Assembly: GCF_014192105.1 (NCBI RefSeq)
Contig: NZ_JACHXK010000005.1
Span: forward strand, 124,001-188,000
Reading direction: 5' to 3'
Source of the DNA: Paenibacillus phyllosphaerae
GTDB lineage: Bacteria; Bacillota; Bacilli; Paenibacillales; Paenibacillaceae
DNA: 64,000 nucleotides
Shown: in pieces, positions 9,212 through 17,250 of the stretch
Position numbering within the stretch: position 1 is the first letter of the stretch
Layout of the letters: each line of letters begins with the position of its first letter
The notes under the pieces: generated by a model
The model's input: the letters and a program-made list of their open reading frames with translations, nothing else
Told to the model about the DNA's origin: nothing
The model's database searches: none
Program-made: the position numbers and the translations under genes

Positions 9212-9924
9212 TATTTCACGTCCTTTCCGGCGAATTGCAGCATGCCGATCAGCAGCAGCACGACGCCAAGCCCGATGCCGCAAGCTACGCTGTAGAGCGG
9301 TTCTCCCGCCGCATTGATGAGATGGGGCCACTTGTACGGCACCCAGTCGTCGAACCGCGAGCCGAACATGCCGACGATCATCCCGATGATGCCGACCGTG
9401 AGCGGCACCGCCTGATTCGCCATCGTGATGCTCAACCATACTTGCAGCACCATGAGCGGCAGGGCCGCCAGGAACGGATAATACACCAGCTCGGCCAGCC
9501 GTCCGTACGGGATAGCGCCGGCGTCGAAGCCGAGCACGAAGCCGAGCGCCAACGTTCCGATCAGCATGAGCGTACAAGAGACGAAGAGCAGCAGCACGTG
9601 CAGCAGCGCTTTACCCGCGAACACCGCCGACCGCGACACCGGAAGCGCCAGCAGCTGCTTCCATGCATTCGTCTGATGCTCGATGCCTGCCGCCATCGAA
9701 GCCAGAATCGCGATGCCGATCAGCAGCGTCGGCAGCGCCAGCGTCACCACGTTGCCGATCAGCCCGCCCCACAGATCGTCCGCATACTGGTCGGTCAAAT
9801 AGTCGTACCTTAGGCCGAAGTTGACCGCCTGCAGCAGGATGACGCCGACAGGTCCCAAGACGACGAGGAACCAGACCATTTTGCCGCGAATCTTGAGCAG
9901 CTCCGAAGCTAGAATGCCCCGCAT
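9211..9924 (-). CDS. ABC-2 type permease, lantibiotic-immunity-like (first subunit)
   Basis: The 237-aa product has six predicted transmembrane helices, starting MRGILASELLKIRGKM, and shares the cytosolic motif WKQLLALPVSRSAVF with the next gene. The ATG at 9924 overlaps the TGA of the ATPase gene (TGATG), so the three genes are tightly coupled. Family knowledge places such proteins in export or removal from the membrane of cationic peptides such as bacitracin or lantibiotics. The actual substrate is not visible. Confidence 0.85.
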   Translation of the reverse strand: MRGILASELLKIRGKMVWFLVVLGPVGVILLQAVNFGLRYDYLTDQYADDLWGGLIGNVVTLALPTLLIGIAILASMAAGIEHQTNAWKQLLALPVSRSAVFAGKALLHVLLLFVSCTLMLIGTLALGFVLGFDAGAIPYGRLAELVYYPFLAALPLMVLQVWLSITMANQAVPLTVGIIGMIVGMFGSRFDDWVPYKWPHLINAAGEPLYSVACGIGLGVVLLLIGMLQFAGKDVK

Positions 9925-10838
9925 CAGAGACTCCCCTCCCCGCCGGTCATGTTCAGGAAGATTTGCTCTAGCGACGCGCTCTCCTCCTGCACCCGATAGA
10001 CCGCGAATTCGTGCTGCACCAGCGCCGCTACCATCGTCGCGACCGCCTTGTCGTCGGTCAGCTCGGCCGTTAGCTGTTGGCGATCCCAATCCACATGGTA
10101 GCCATGGGCAAGCAGCATGCGCCAGGCTTCCTCAGGCTCGCTGACCGCTAGCTGGATGCGGCTTCGCGCCTGCTGCCGGAGCACTTGCGTTTCGTCTTGA
10201 AAAATCATTTTCCCCTTGGTAATGATGCCGACGCGATTGGCCATCTGGTCGATCTCCGACAATAGGTGGCTTGATACGAGGATCGTCACGCCGTGCTCCT
10301 GCGGCATCCGTTTGATCAATTCGCGAATCTCGAGAATGCCCGCCGGGTCCAGGCCGTTCGTCGGTTCGTCCAGCACGAGCAGCTGCGGCTGTCCGAGCAG
10401 CGCCGTTGCGATGCCGAGCCGCTGCTTCATGCCGAGCGAGTACCCCTTCACCGCCCGCCGCGCTTCCTTCGTCAGCCGGACGACCTCCAGCACCTGGTCG
10501 ATCCGCGAGCGCGGCACGTCCAGCAGGCGGCGCACCGCTTCCAGGTTGTCGTACGCGGTCAGATGGCCGTAGAAAGACGGATACTCCACCAGCGATCCGA
10601 CCTTCCGCAGAATCTCGATCCGCTTCCGCGCCAGCTCGTGGCCGAAAATATGCACATGCCCGTAAGTCGGCTTCGCCAAGCCCAGCAGCATGCGGATCGT
10701 CGTTGTTTTGCCCGCGCCGTTCGGGCCGAGAAAACCGTAGATGTCGCCTTCCTTGATCCGCAGGTTCACATCGCTAACGACGGCTTTGCCGCCCAGCTTC
10801 TTCGTTAATTGATTCGTCTCCACAATCCACTTGCTCAT
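9924..10838 (-). CDS. ABC transporter ATP-binding protein (BcrA/lantibiotic-immunity type)
   Basis: The 304-aa product carries Walker A GPNGAGKTT (about 38-46), the signature YSLGMKQRL, Walker B LLVLDEPTNGLDP, and an H-loop His in VSSHLL. The C-terminal 80 residues are the accessory domain common to BcrA-type ATPases. It starts at ATG 10838 after GGTGAGGG and leads a three-gene unit with two ABC-2 permeases. A two-component system lies upstream on the same strand, separated by the intergenic element at 10913-11356. By analogy with BcrRABD, SpaRK-FEG and NukFEG, it probably serves in resistance to membrane-active peptides. Confidence 0.9.
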   Translation of the reverse strand: MSKWIVETNQLTKKLGGKAVVSDVNLRIKEGDIYGFLGPNGAGKTTTIRMLLGLAKPTYGHVHIFGHELARKRIEILRKVGSLVEYPSFYGHLTAYDNLEAVRRLLDVPRSRIDQVLEVVRLTKEARRAVKGYSLGMKQRLGIATALLGQPQLLVLDEPTNGLDPAGILEIRELIKRMPQEHGVTILVSSHLLSEIDQMANRVGIITKGKMIFQDETQVLRQQARSRIQLAVSEPEEAWRMLLAHGYHVDWDRQQLTAELTDDKAVATMVAALVQHEFAVYRVQEESASLEQIFLNMTGGEGSL

Positions 10839-10912
10839 TGTCCCTCACCTCTGAACCCTATCTTACAAGGCGAAGGTTAAGCTCCGCGGGCGGCTCCGTT
10901 TAAGAATAGGTT

Positions 10913-11356
10913 AAAAAAAGGGCGTTGCCCTTTCAATCCCATTTTCCGTTGCCTCCCCCACCCCTCCAACGGAGGGGATGCAAGCTTATGCTTCCGAAGC
11001 GAGTTTTCCGCTGGAAAACTTTTAGCCACGGCCCTCTGCACACCCTTTTTTTCGCCTCCCCTAAATCCCCTCCGCCGAGGGGACCCCAAGGGCCACAGCC
11101 CTCTGGACACCCGTAATTGGCGAACCTTCTACGCGGCCGTCTTCGATGTTTCCTTTCGAGCGAGGCCCGCTTTTGTCCAAGAGTATGGGATTGCTGGACA
11201 TGTCGACTCGACATTAGCTGCTCCAGTTGGACAAAGCTCTTGGTTCGAGCTTCGTTCGCGACGTTTTGCCTTGGGGAGCAGACCCGTACTCGCATGCTTG
11301 ATGCATGCTCCCAGCTATCCTTCGCCTTTGCCCGCATTCGCGGGCAAAGCTTACTT
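10913..11356. repeat. Modular structured intergenic element, copy 1
   Basis: This 589-nt gap between the ABC and kinase genes has no credible gene; open frames here are low-complexity and lack ribosome sites. It is filled by hairpin modules. The part at 11051-11278 aligns with 37461-37657 (copy 2), beginning TTCGCCTCCC and ending GCCTTGGGGAG in both. A long stem (11169-11180 with 11227-11237) is conserved in shape but not in sequence. AAAGGGC/GCCCTTT at 10917-10933 matches a module tandemly repeated in copy 2. The 3' end has TTTGCCCGC/GCGGGCAAA (11327-11348) followed by a T-rich stretch, as in a plus-strand terminator. It may be a structured RNA or an immobile repeat. Confidence 0.75.
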
Positions 11357-11384
11357 TTTACCCTTTACCCTTCGGGCTTTCAAC

Positions 11385-11420
11385 AATAAAAAAACGCGCT
11401 GCTCCTCCGAGCACCGCGTT
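11385..11420 (-). terminator. Terminator of the histidine kinase gene
   Basis: AACGCG...GCTC pairs with GAGC...CGCGTT, followed on the minus strand by seven T, just after the kinase stop at 11428. Confidence 0.8.
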
Positions 11421-11427
11421 GGCATAT

Positions 11428-12819
11428 CTATTTAGTTCCGAACACCCGTTGCGAGATCGTGATCACCGTTCCCGCCGGGCCTGTCGCCACATCGCCGCGC
11501 AGTCCCATTTCTTTCAACATGAGCGAGGCGATGGACAAACCGAGCCCAGCTCCTTTTTCGAGCGTGCTGCTGCCCATGCCTTCGCCGCGGTCGGACAACA
11601 CGATTCGGCCGCCGCCTGCCGCGTCGACGGTTAACCCGACATAACGCCCGCTCTTCGCGTGGCGGAGGACGTTCTGGCAATAGTTATCGAGCACCCGCTC
11701 CAGCCACTCGGAATCGACGACCCACATGAAGCCCTCCTCCGGCAGGTTCAAATCGATCTCGAACCCTTCCTGCTCGAACGCCGGGTACCAGCCGGCGAAG
11801 AACGTCCGCGTCATCCGCACGATCTCCACTTGCTTGGGACGATAAGGATACTTGCCGGCGGACAGGAGCGAGTACGAGAACAGGTTCTCGATCATCTGTC
11901 CGAGATAGCCGGTCTTGCGCTCGATAAGCGCGATCGATTCTTGTCCCCGCTCGCTTAGCGACTCGCTGCGCAGGCTGTAAGCATGGCCGCGGATCGTCGT
12001 CAGCGGCGTGCGCAGATCATGCGACAGCTTCGCGATCAGCTCCCGGCGCAGCACCTCTTCTTCGGCTTCGCGCGCCCGGCTCGCTTCCAGTTTGCCGATC
12101 ATCGCATTGAACGACTGCTCCAACCGGCCGATCTCGTCGCTCGCCAATACCTCCACCTGCGCAGGAATCCCGCTTCCGTTCTCTGCCGGCGGTCCGGTCA
12201 TCGCCGTCTGCAGCCGTACCAACCGCCTGCGGATCCGGTAGAAGAACATGAACGAGAGGAAGAGGAACAACGCCAGAATGAGCAGGAATCCGCCGACGAA
12301 GATGAAGCCGAAGTTATTGCTCACTCCTCCGTCGCTCGTGCGCATCACATTGCGCGGCAGCTCGAAGACGATGAAGCCTTCGTCCTTCTCGTCCCCCAGC
12401 AGAGCCACGACCGTGAACGGATCTCCGCCGCTGCGCGCCTTCATGAACTGTACCGTATACGTAGGCGTCCACTGTGCAGGCAGCTTCGGGTTCTCGGGCA
12501 GCGCCGCTTGCAGCACGCCATCCGCGTCGACCCGATACATCGACGCCAGCGGATACTTGGCCTTCAGCTCGCTCAGATGCCCTTCGATCGTCTCTTCGTC
12601 AGCCCCTTGCAACTTGCCGGCCTCTTCATGCCACATCCTCTCAAGCTTCAACCCGTCGTTGTACGTGCCGTTCCTGACGTCGCCGCCGCCGGATAGAAAC
12701 TGCGGCACGTACATGATAACGGAGACGAGCGGGAACGAGAACGGGAGCAGCACCAAGGCGCACAGCACGATCAGCACATATTGCGTGAGCAGCGAATGGT
12801 TCAGCTTGAATCGTTTCAT
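11428..12819 (-). CDS. Sensor histidine kinase with extracellular sensing domain
   Basis: The 463-aa product has a transmembrane helix (about 12-38), an extracytoplasmic domain of about 130 residues (40-168), a second helix (169-193), a HAMP-like linker (195-255), the phosphoacceptor His267 in KLSHDLRTPLTTIRGH, and a C-terminal HATPase domain with DRGEGMGSS and GAGLGLSIA. The sensor domain is much larger than in BceS-type intramembrane sensors, so it probably senses an external signal directly. Its ATG overlaps the TGA of the response regulator gene (ATGA), so the two are one operon. The downstream ABC transporter is the likely target. Confidence 0.93.
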   Translation of the reverse strand: MKRFKLNHSLLTQYVLIVLCALVLLPFSFPLVSVIMYVPQFLSGGGDVRNGTYNDGLKLERMWHEEAGKLQGADEETIEGHLSELKAKYPLASMYRVDADGVLQAALPENPKLPAQWTPTYTVQFMKARSGGDPFTVVALLGDEKDEGFIVFELPRNVMRTSDGGVSNNFGFIFVGGFLLILALFLFLSFMFFYRIRRRLVRLQTAMTGPPAENGSGIPAQVEVLASDEIGRLEQSFNAMIGKLEASRAREAEEEVLRRELIAKLSHDLRTPLTTIRGHAYSLRSESLSERGQESIALIERKTGYLGQMIENLFSYSLLSAGKYPYRPKQVEIVRMTRTFFAGWYPAFEQEGFEIDLNLPEEGFMWVVDSEWLERVLDNYCQNVLRHAKSGRYVGLTVDAAGGGRIVLSDRGEGMGSSTLEKGAGLGLSIASLMLKEMGLRGDVATGPAGTVITISQRVFGTK

Positions 12820-13493
12820 TGCTTCACCCGGTAACCGAGTCCGCGGATCGTCTCAATAATGGTCGGGGCGCTCGGGTCCAGTTCGATCTTCTCCCGCAAA
12901 TAGCGGATATGGACCAGCACCGTCTTGTCGCCCTCCATGAACGGCTCGCCCCATACCGCCTCATAGATCTGCTCCTTGGTCACGATCTGGTTCGGATGCT
13001 TCAGAAAATAGAGCAGGATCTGCAGCTGTTTGGCCGTCAACAGCACTTCCTCGCCACTCCCGGTGACCGTCACCGTTGGCTTATCCGGATCGATCCGCAA
13101 ATGGCCCAGGACGATCTCCTGCCCGCCTTCGCGTCCGAAGCGCCGCAGCAGCACCATAAGGCGAGCGGCCAGTTCCTCCGGATGGAACGGCTTGGTCAAA
13201 TAATCGTCGGCGAACTGCAGCCCCTGCAGCTTATCGTCGACCGAGGTGCGCGCCGAGAGCATCAGAATCGGCACTTGCGGCTCCTCCCGCTTCAGCCGCT
13301 GCCCGACGGTGAAACCGTCGAGTCCCGGCAGCATCACATCGAGAATGACGATGTCGGCTTCGCGGATATGCGCGGCCGCCTCGTCGCCGGACGTCAGCCA
13401 CGTCACCTGAAAGCCGCGCTGCTCCAAGTCTTCCTTGGTCCAGCGGCCGATCTCCAGGTCGTCTTCAATATAGAGCACTCTAGTCATGGACAT
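12816..13493 (-). CDS. OmpR/PhoB-family response regulator
   Basis: The 225-aa product has an N-terminal receiver domain with acidic pair D11/D12, phosphoacceptor D52 in ILDVMLPGLDG and K101 in LTKPF, and a C-terminal winged-helix domain ending in the wing motif IRGLGYRVKQ. Start choice is uncertain: ATG at 13493 has GGGG only 2 nt upstream, while the ATG at 13487 is spaced about 8 nt from it. The kinase gene follows with an ATGA overlap. It probably activates the ABC transporter genes and itself. Confidence 0.93.
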   Translation of the reverse strand: MSMTRVLYIEDDLEIGRWTKEDLEQRGFQVTWLTSGDEAAAHIREADIVILDVMLPGLDGFTVGQRLKREEPQVPILMLSARTSVDDKLQGLQFADDYLTKPFHPEELAARLMVLLRRFGREGGQEIVLGHLRIDPDKPTVTVTGSGEEVLLTAKQLQILLYFLKHPNQIVTKEQIYEAVWGEPFMEGDKTVLVHIRYLREKIELDPSAPTIIETIRGLGYRVKQ

Positions 13494-13636
13494 ACCCCAA
13501 TTTCACGTCGTTGTGCCCTCATCATAGTGAACGCGCAGCGCAAAAGGAAGTTAAATTTCGTTTAAATCCTTTGCACCATAAGGCCGTTCTATGATGATTC
13601 ATCATCCTCGCCCGAGTCCGCGCGGTTTAAAATAGA

Positions 13637-13667
13637 GAAGACCCGGAGGTCATCCCCCCGGGTCTTC
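13637..13667 (-). terminator. Terminator of trxA
   Basis: GAAGACCCGG pairs with CCGGGTCTTC (10 bp), followed on the minus strand by TCTATTTTAA. It lies 52 nt after the trxA stop. Confidence 0.65.
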
Positions 13668-13718
13668 CGCCGCTCTATAGCGCGATTAACGCTTCAAGCC
13701 GGCAGCGTTAGCTTAAGC

Positions 13719-14030
13719 TTACAGCTGGCGCTCGATTTTGCTTTTAAGCGAATCTTTGGATTGCAGACCGACCATTTTGTCGACTGGTTGGCCGTCTTTG
13801 AACAGGATCAGCGTCGGGATGCTCATGACGCCGAATTGGGAAGCGAGCTCAGGCTCTTCGTCCACGTTGATTTTCGCGATTGTAGCCGTGCCGGACAGTT
13901 CCGTCGACAGCTCTTCTACGATTGGAAGCTGCATTTTGCAAGGGCCGCACCATGGCGCCCAGAAATCAACGAGCGTTACGCCGCTCTCGATGCTTTGGTT
14001 GAACGTATCTTTGGTCAATGCTACTGCCAT
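13719..14030 (-). CDS. trxA: Thioredoxin
   Basis: The 103-aa product is a standard thioredoxin with the redox motif WCGPC (Cys28, Cys31) and the cis-Pro loop SIPT. It reduces protein disulfides in the cytoplasm using thioredoxin reductase. The ATG at 14030 follows GAGAGGATG. It has its own terminator and is probably monocistronic. Confidence 0.97.
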   Translation of the reverse strand: MAVALTKDTFNQSIESGVTLVDFWAPWCGPCKMQLPIVEELSTELSGTATIAKINVDEEPELASQFGVMSIPTLILFKDGQPVDKMVGLQSKDSLKSKIERQL

Positions 14031-14158
14031 TGTTCATCATCCTCTCAAGACTAATGGGTTCCTACTGTATAAGTAGGGGAAACTTCACTGCTCCTAACAG
14101 CTATCGTGCTAGAAGCCCGCTTGCGAGCGGGGAGATTCCCCGGCTTGCTTAAGAAGCG

Positions 14159-14584
14159 TCAGCTCGGCTTGCAGACCCGGATCTGCCGGAGCACATCAGC
14201 TATCGTAATCCCGGCAAAATAATCCTCGAGCTGCTTCTCCGCCCTGCAGAAAATGCCGTTCATCACCGATGTCATGTTGGAACCGACAACGCAGTCCATA
14301 TCCGGATCGCCTGAGCACCAGCTCGGAATGACGGAACCTTGCGCCATTAGCCGATACACATCGGCCAATGTCACGACAGCCGGGTCAAGCGTCAGGCGGT
14401 AACCGCCTCCCGCTCCTTCACGGGTGTCCACGTATCCGCCTTTGCGCAGGCAGCTCATCACCTTGCGTATGCGGGCCGGGTTCGTCGCCACATTCTCGGC
14501 AATCTGCTCGCTCGGGGCCATCCGCTCAGGCAGGTAGGCCAAGTAAACGAGGCTATGGACGGCTATCGTAAATTCGCTGTTCAT
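14159..14584 (-). CDS. Rrf2-family transcriptional regulator
   Basis: The 141-aa product has the Rrf2 winged helix (residues 1-65: SEFTIAVHSLVYLA and the wing GAGGGYRL) and a C-terminal half with Cys90, Cys98 and Cys113. Three Cys in this region can ligate an Fe-S cluster in Rrf2 proteins, but the spacing differs from IscR and NsrR, so thiol-based sensing is equally possible. ATG 14584 is preferred to the TTG at 14590 because GGGGTGA is better spaced for it. Inverted repeats 24-51 nt upstream suggest autoregulation. No obvious target gene is adjacent apart from trxA downstream on the same strand. Confidence 0.88.
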   Translation of the reverse strand: MNSEFTIAVHSLVYLAYLPERMAPSEQIAENVATNPARIRKVMSCLRKGGYVDTREGAGGGYRLTLDPAVVTLADVYRLMAQGSVIPSWCSGDPDMDCVVGSNMTSVMNGIFCRAEKQLEDYFAGITIADVLRQIRVCKPS

Positions 14585-14607
14585 CTGCAACGGTCACCCC
14601 GCTTTAT

Positions 14608-14635
14608 ACTGTAATAATATCAGTTACAGTTGTAA
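14608..14635 (-). promoter_or_regulatory. Inverted repeats upstream of the Rrf2 gene (putative operator)
   Basis: ACTGTAA (14608-14614) and TTACAGT (14624-14630) form a 7-bp inverted repeat with a 9-nt spacer. It overlaps a second one, TTACA-GT-TGTAA (14624-14635). Placement before the start fits autoregulation. Confidence 0.55.
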
Positions 14636-14756
14636 TTGTCAACGCGGGTTCGCCTTCTATTTTACGATGCATCGCCTGGATTTATCCGCTTACTTCTGCA
14701 CGGTCTCCGCGCAACAACTGGGAACTGGCCCGCCTGAACAGGCCTCCACCGAACAT

Positions 14757-15656
14757 TCACCATGTATCGGGCAAATCAAACAAATCCAGCTGGTCGACCG
14801 GCTCCGGCTCAATCTTCACCGGCAGGTCGTAGGAGCCCCGTGGCGGTACCACATCCAGCATCCGCATGAGCGTGAGCGCATTGTCCGCCGCATCGCCGCC
14901 GGAATTGTTGTTGAACAAGACGCACACGCGCTCCGTCTGCTCCGCAAGTCTGCGAATGCGCTGCGCCCACTCCTCCAGCTCGTCGTCATTGTACCGGTAC
15001 AGATAGCGCACATCCCGCCAATTCGGCTGTCCGGAGCTGTGCCAGCCCGAGACATTCCGCCCATGCAGCCGGATCAGCGACAACTGCGCATCCGTCACCG
15101 CTTCGACGATCGGCACGGATCCTTCGCCTGCCTGCGGCTCATCGCACACCGTATGGATCCAGCCTTCTCGCCTCGTAAAATCCAAGGTCCGTTCCCGCAT
15201 CGCCGGCTCGTACCAGCTCTGGTGGCGGAACTCCAGCGCGCAAGGGATATCCGTCATCCTTGCCTTGGCCGCCCGCAGCTGGGCCACATGTTCGCGGTCG
15301 CAGCGGAACCACGGCGGATACTGGAACAATACCGCCGACAGCTTGCCCGCCGCCCGAATCGGCTCGATGGAGGCCAGGAAGGCCGCATACATCGCTTCCT
15401 CGCTCTCGAACGGACGAATGCCGCCGCCGCGGGTGTGACCAGTCATTCCCTGATAGGCCTTCACGACGAAGCGGAAATTCGGCGGCGTATCGGCCACCCA
15501 CTTTTCCGCCAGCCTTGGCGCCTGAACCGCATAGAAGGAGCTGTCCACTTCCACGGTAGGGAACCAGTTCGCGTAAGCCGCAAGCTTATTCTTCTCCTTG
15601 GGGCTCGCATAGATCGCGTCATGGTCCCCCCATCCGCATAACCCTATCTCGATCAT
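14757..15656 (-). CDS. DUF72 family protein (TIM-barrel, YunF/YecE type)
   Basis: The 299-aa product begins MIEIGLCGWGDHD and contains the DUF72 hallmarks VEVDSSFYA, FRFVVKAYQGMTGH and CALEFRHQSWY. The family forms a TIM-barrel of unknown activity. The ATG at 15656 follows GAGGTGACGG and is 18 nt after the stop of the kinase-like gene, so the two are probably cotranscribed. Confidence 0.88.
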   Translation of the reverse strand: MIEIGLCGWGDHDAIYASPKEKNKLAAYANWFPTVEVDSSFYAVQAPRLAEKWVADTPPNFRFVVKAYQGMTGHTRGGGIRPFESEEAMYAAFLASIEPIRAAGKLSAVLFQYPPWFRCDREHVAQLRAAKARMTDIPCALEFRHQSWYEPAMRERTLDFTRREGWIHTVCDEPQAGEGSVPIVEAVTDAQLSLIRLHGRNVSGWHSSGQPNWRDVRYLYRYNDDELEEWAQRIRRLAEQTERVCVLFNNNSGGDAADNALTLMRMLDVVPPRGSYDLPVKIEPEPVDQLDLFDLPDTW

Positions 15657-15674
15657 CGCCTTACCGTCACCTCT

Positions 15675-16352
15675 CTAGCGGCTGCGGCTTCCCGATAACG
15701 AGCGCAGCATCCGATAGCCTTTGCGCACGCCGTCCATCATCCATTCGGGAATCGGCAGCGGCAGCTTGGACATGACCGGAATGTAGAACTTGTCGTAGGC
15801 TTTCTTCAAATCGTCCCACATCCGGCAAGGGTCCGTCTTCAAGAAATCCGATACGTCGACCACCAATCCGCGCCCTTCATGCTGCATTACGTTCTTCCCG
15901 TGTACGTCATGCGGGCAGAGACCTTTGCTCTTGGCATACGCCAGCGCCTCGTCGATATCGGTCATTACCTGCCGCGGGATGCGCGTCCCGTCGAGCACGC
16001 TCTGATATAGCGTCTTCCCGCGCAAGCGGCGCAGCACAAGATACTGATGCCCGTCTGTCTCCGCGGAATAATAGCACTGGGAGTATGCCGGATGGTCCTC
16101 CAGACGGCGGTACACCTCGACTTCCTCCTCGAATCCATCGCGACCCGGCGCATAGATCTTCACCACAACATCATGCGCATCCGGATGCGCAAATACACCT
16201 GCATAATTACCCGCGCCAAGCTTGTGCCACACATCCGGCTTCTTGCGCACGACAATCGGTTCGTGCGGATCGACACTCTCGAGCACGAGGTCCGGCAGCA
16301 GCGTTTCCTCGACCAGCCTTACGAATGCCTGCGGCTCCATACGTTCTGTCAC
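15675..16352 (-). CDS. Small serine/threonine protein kinase-like protein (YrzF type)
   Basis: The 225-aa product keeps a compact kinase core: Gly-rich LGAGNYAGVF (45-54), Lys65 in VVVKIY, the catalytic loop PHDVHGKN (Asp149, Asn154), and VVDVSDF in the DFG position (Asp166 or Asp169). It resembles YrzF of Bacillus subtilis in size and layout. The GTG at 16352 is used because AGGGG lies upstream; an ATG follows four codons later. Its substrate is unknown. It precedes the DUF72 gene in a likely two-gene operon. Confidence 0.8.
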   Translation of the reverse strand: MTERMEPQAFVRLVEETLLPDLVLESVDPHEPIVVRKKPDVWHKLGAGNYAGVFAHPDAHDVVVKIYAPGRDGFEEEVEVYRRLEDHPAYSQCYYSAETDGHQYLVLRRLRGKTLYQSVLDGTRIPRQVMTDIDEALAYAKSKGLCPHDVHGKNVMQHEGRGLVVDVSDFLKTDPCRMWDDLKKAYDKFYIPVMSKLPLPIPEWMMDGVRKGYRMLRSLSGSRSR

Positions 16353-16431
16353 GATTGCTTACGCCCCTTCTTCATCAATGCCTTCATTGTATGACGGACC
16401 GTCACAAAAGAAAAGACCGTTAAAGGAAAGG

Positions 16432-16755
16432 CTAATGCCCTCCTCCAACGATCCTAAGTCCCGCGACGCCCGCAATAATCATCGCGATGAAGAGCAGTTT
16501 CCGGCGGTCGCGCGACTCGCCGAACAGCATCATGCCCAAGATGACGCTGCCTGCCGACCCGATCCCCGTCCACACGCCGTAAGCGGTGCTGATCGGTATT
16601 TCCTGCAGCGCCCGCGATAGAAAATAAAAGCTGAAAATACCGGATATAATGGCGCCGACGGTCCCCTTCCATTTGCGGAACCCGTCAGACAGCTTCATGA
16701 ACGTAACCCCGCTCACCTCGCTAAGTCCGGATAACAGCAGAAATACCCATGCCAT
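16432..16755 (-). CDS. SMR-family multidrug efflux subunit (second of a pair)
   Basis: The 107-aa product has four transmembrane helices and the essential membrane-embedded Glu near position 13 (SGLSEVSG). SMR pumps are proton-driven dimers that export cations such as quaternary ammonium or guanidinium. The ATG at 16755 follows GGGGAGGG. It lies 38 nt downstream of another SMR gene, so the two probably form a heterodimer like YkkCD or YvdSR. Confidence 0.9.
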   Translation of the reverse strand: MAWVFLLLSGLSEVSGVTFMKLSDGFRKWKGTVGAIISGIFSFYFLSRALQEIPISTAYGVWTGIGSAGSVILGMMLFGESRDRRKLLFIAMIIAGVAGLRIVGGGH

Positions 16756-16793
16756 CGTCGTATCCCTCCCCTCGCGCTTACCAACGCACAAAA

Positions 16794-17156
16794 TTAAGAA
16801 GCATCCGGCTCCTCGCGGGAAGCGTCCTTCTTGTCTCCGTCCTCCGAGACGAGCTTGATGCCGATTATGCCGCCGACCAATAAGGCCACGAAAAAGATGC
16901 GCAGCGCATCCGCCGGCTCCCCGAGCACCAGCATGCCGACGATCGCCGTGCCCGCCGTACCGATTCCGGTATATACGGCATATGCCGTTCCGATCTCCAG
17001 CATCCGCATCGCCTTGGCGAACAGATAGAAGCTGATCGCCAGCGTAATAATCGTCACCACGCTTGCGACCGGCTTCGTGAAGCCCTCCGACGCGCGCAGG
17101 CCGTACGCCCAACCCACCTCGAACAAACCGCCTATCAGCACGTAAAACCAACCCAT
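16794..17156 (-). CDS. SMR-family multidrug efflux subunit (first of a pair)
   Basis: The 120-aa product has four transmembrane helices with Glu13 in GGLFEVGWAYGLR, and a hydrophilic 20-residue tail not present in its partner. The order TetR, SMR, SMR matches yvdT-yvdS-yvdR of Bacillus subtilis. I saw no guanidine riboswitch in the 94-nt gap before it, so control is probably by the TetR protein alone. Confidence 0.9.
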   Translation of the reverse strand: MGWFYVLIGGLFEVGWAYGLRASEGFTKPVASVVTIITLAISFYLFAKAMRMLEIGTAYAVYTGIGTAGTAIVGMLVLGEPADALRIFFVALLVGGIIGIKLVSEDGDKKDASREEPDAS

Positions 17157-17250
17157 AGTTGCCCTCCCTCACTAGCAGGATGAAACTGCTCAAGTTTCAT
17201 TCCGCCGCAGTGCTCATCTATTCCGTACACCGCTCGCAAAGGCTGTCACC

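Noticed and set aside
10877-11337. Open frames of 77-134 aa on both strands over the first intergenic element
   Set aside because: They lack ribosome sites, have odd composition (Arg/Pro/Gly-rich) and arise from hairpin repeats that also give frames on the opposite strand.
17157-17250. Possible guanidine riboswitch before the SMR pair
   Set aside because: The gap is short and lacks the ykkC conserved pieces; the upstream TetR gene and palindrome explain control better.
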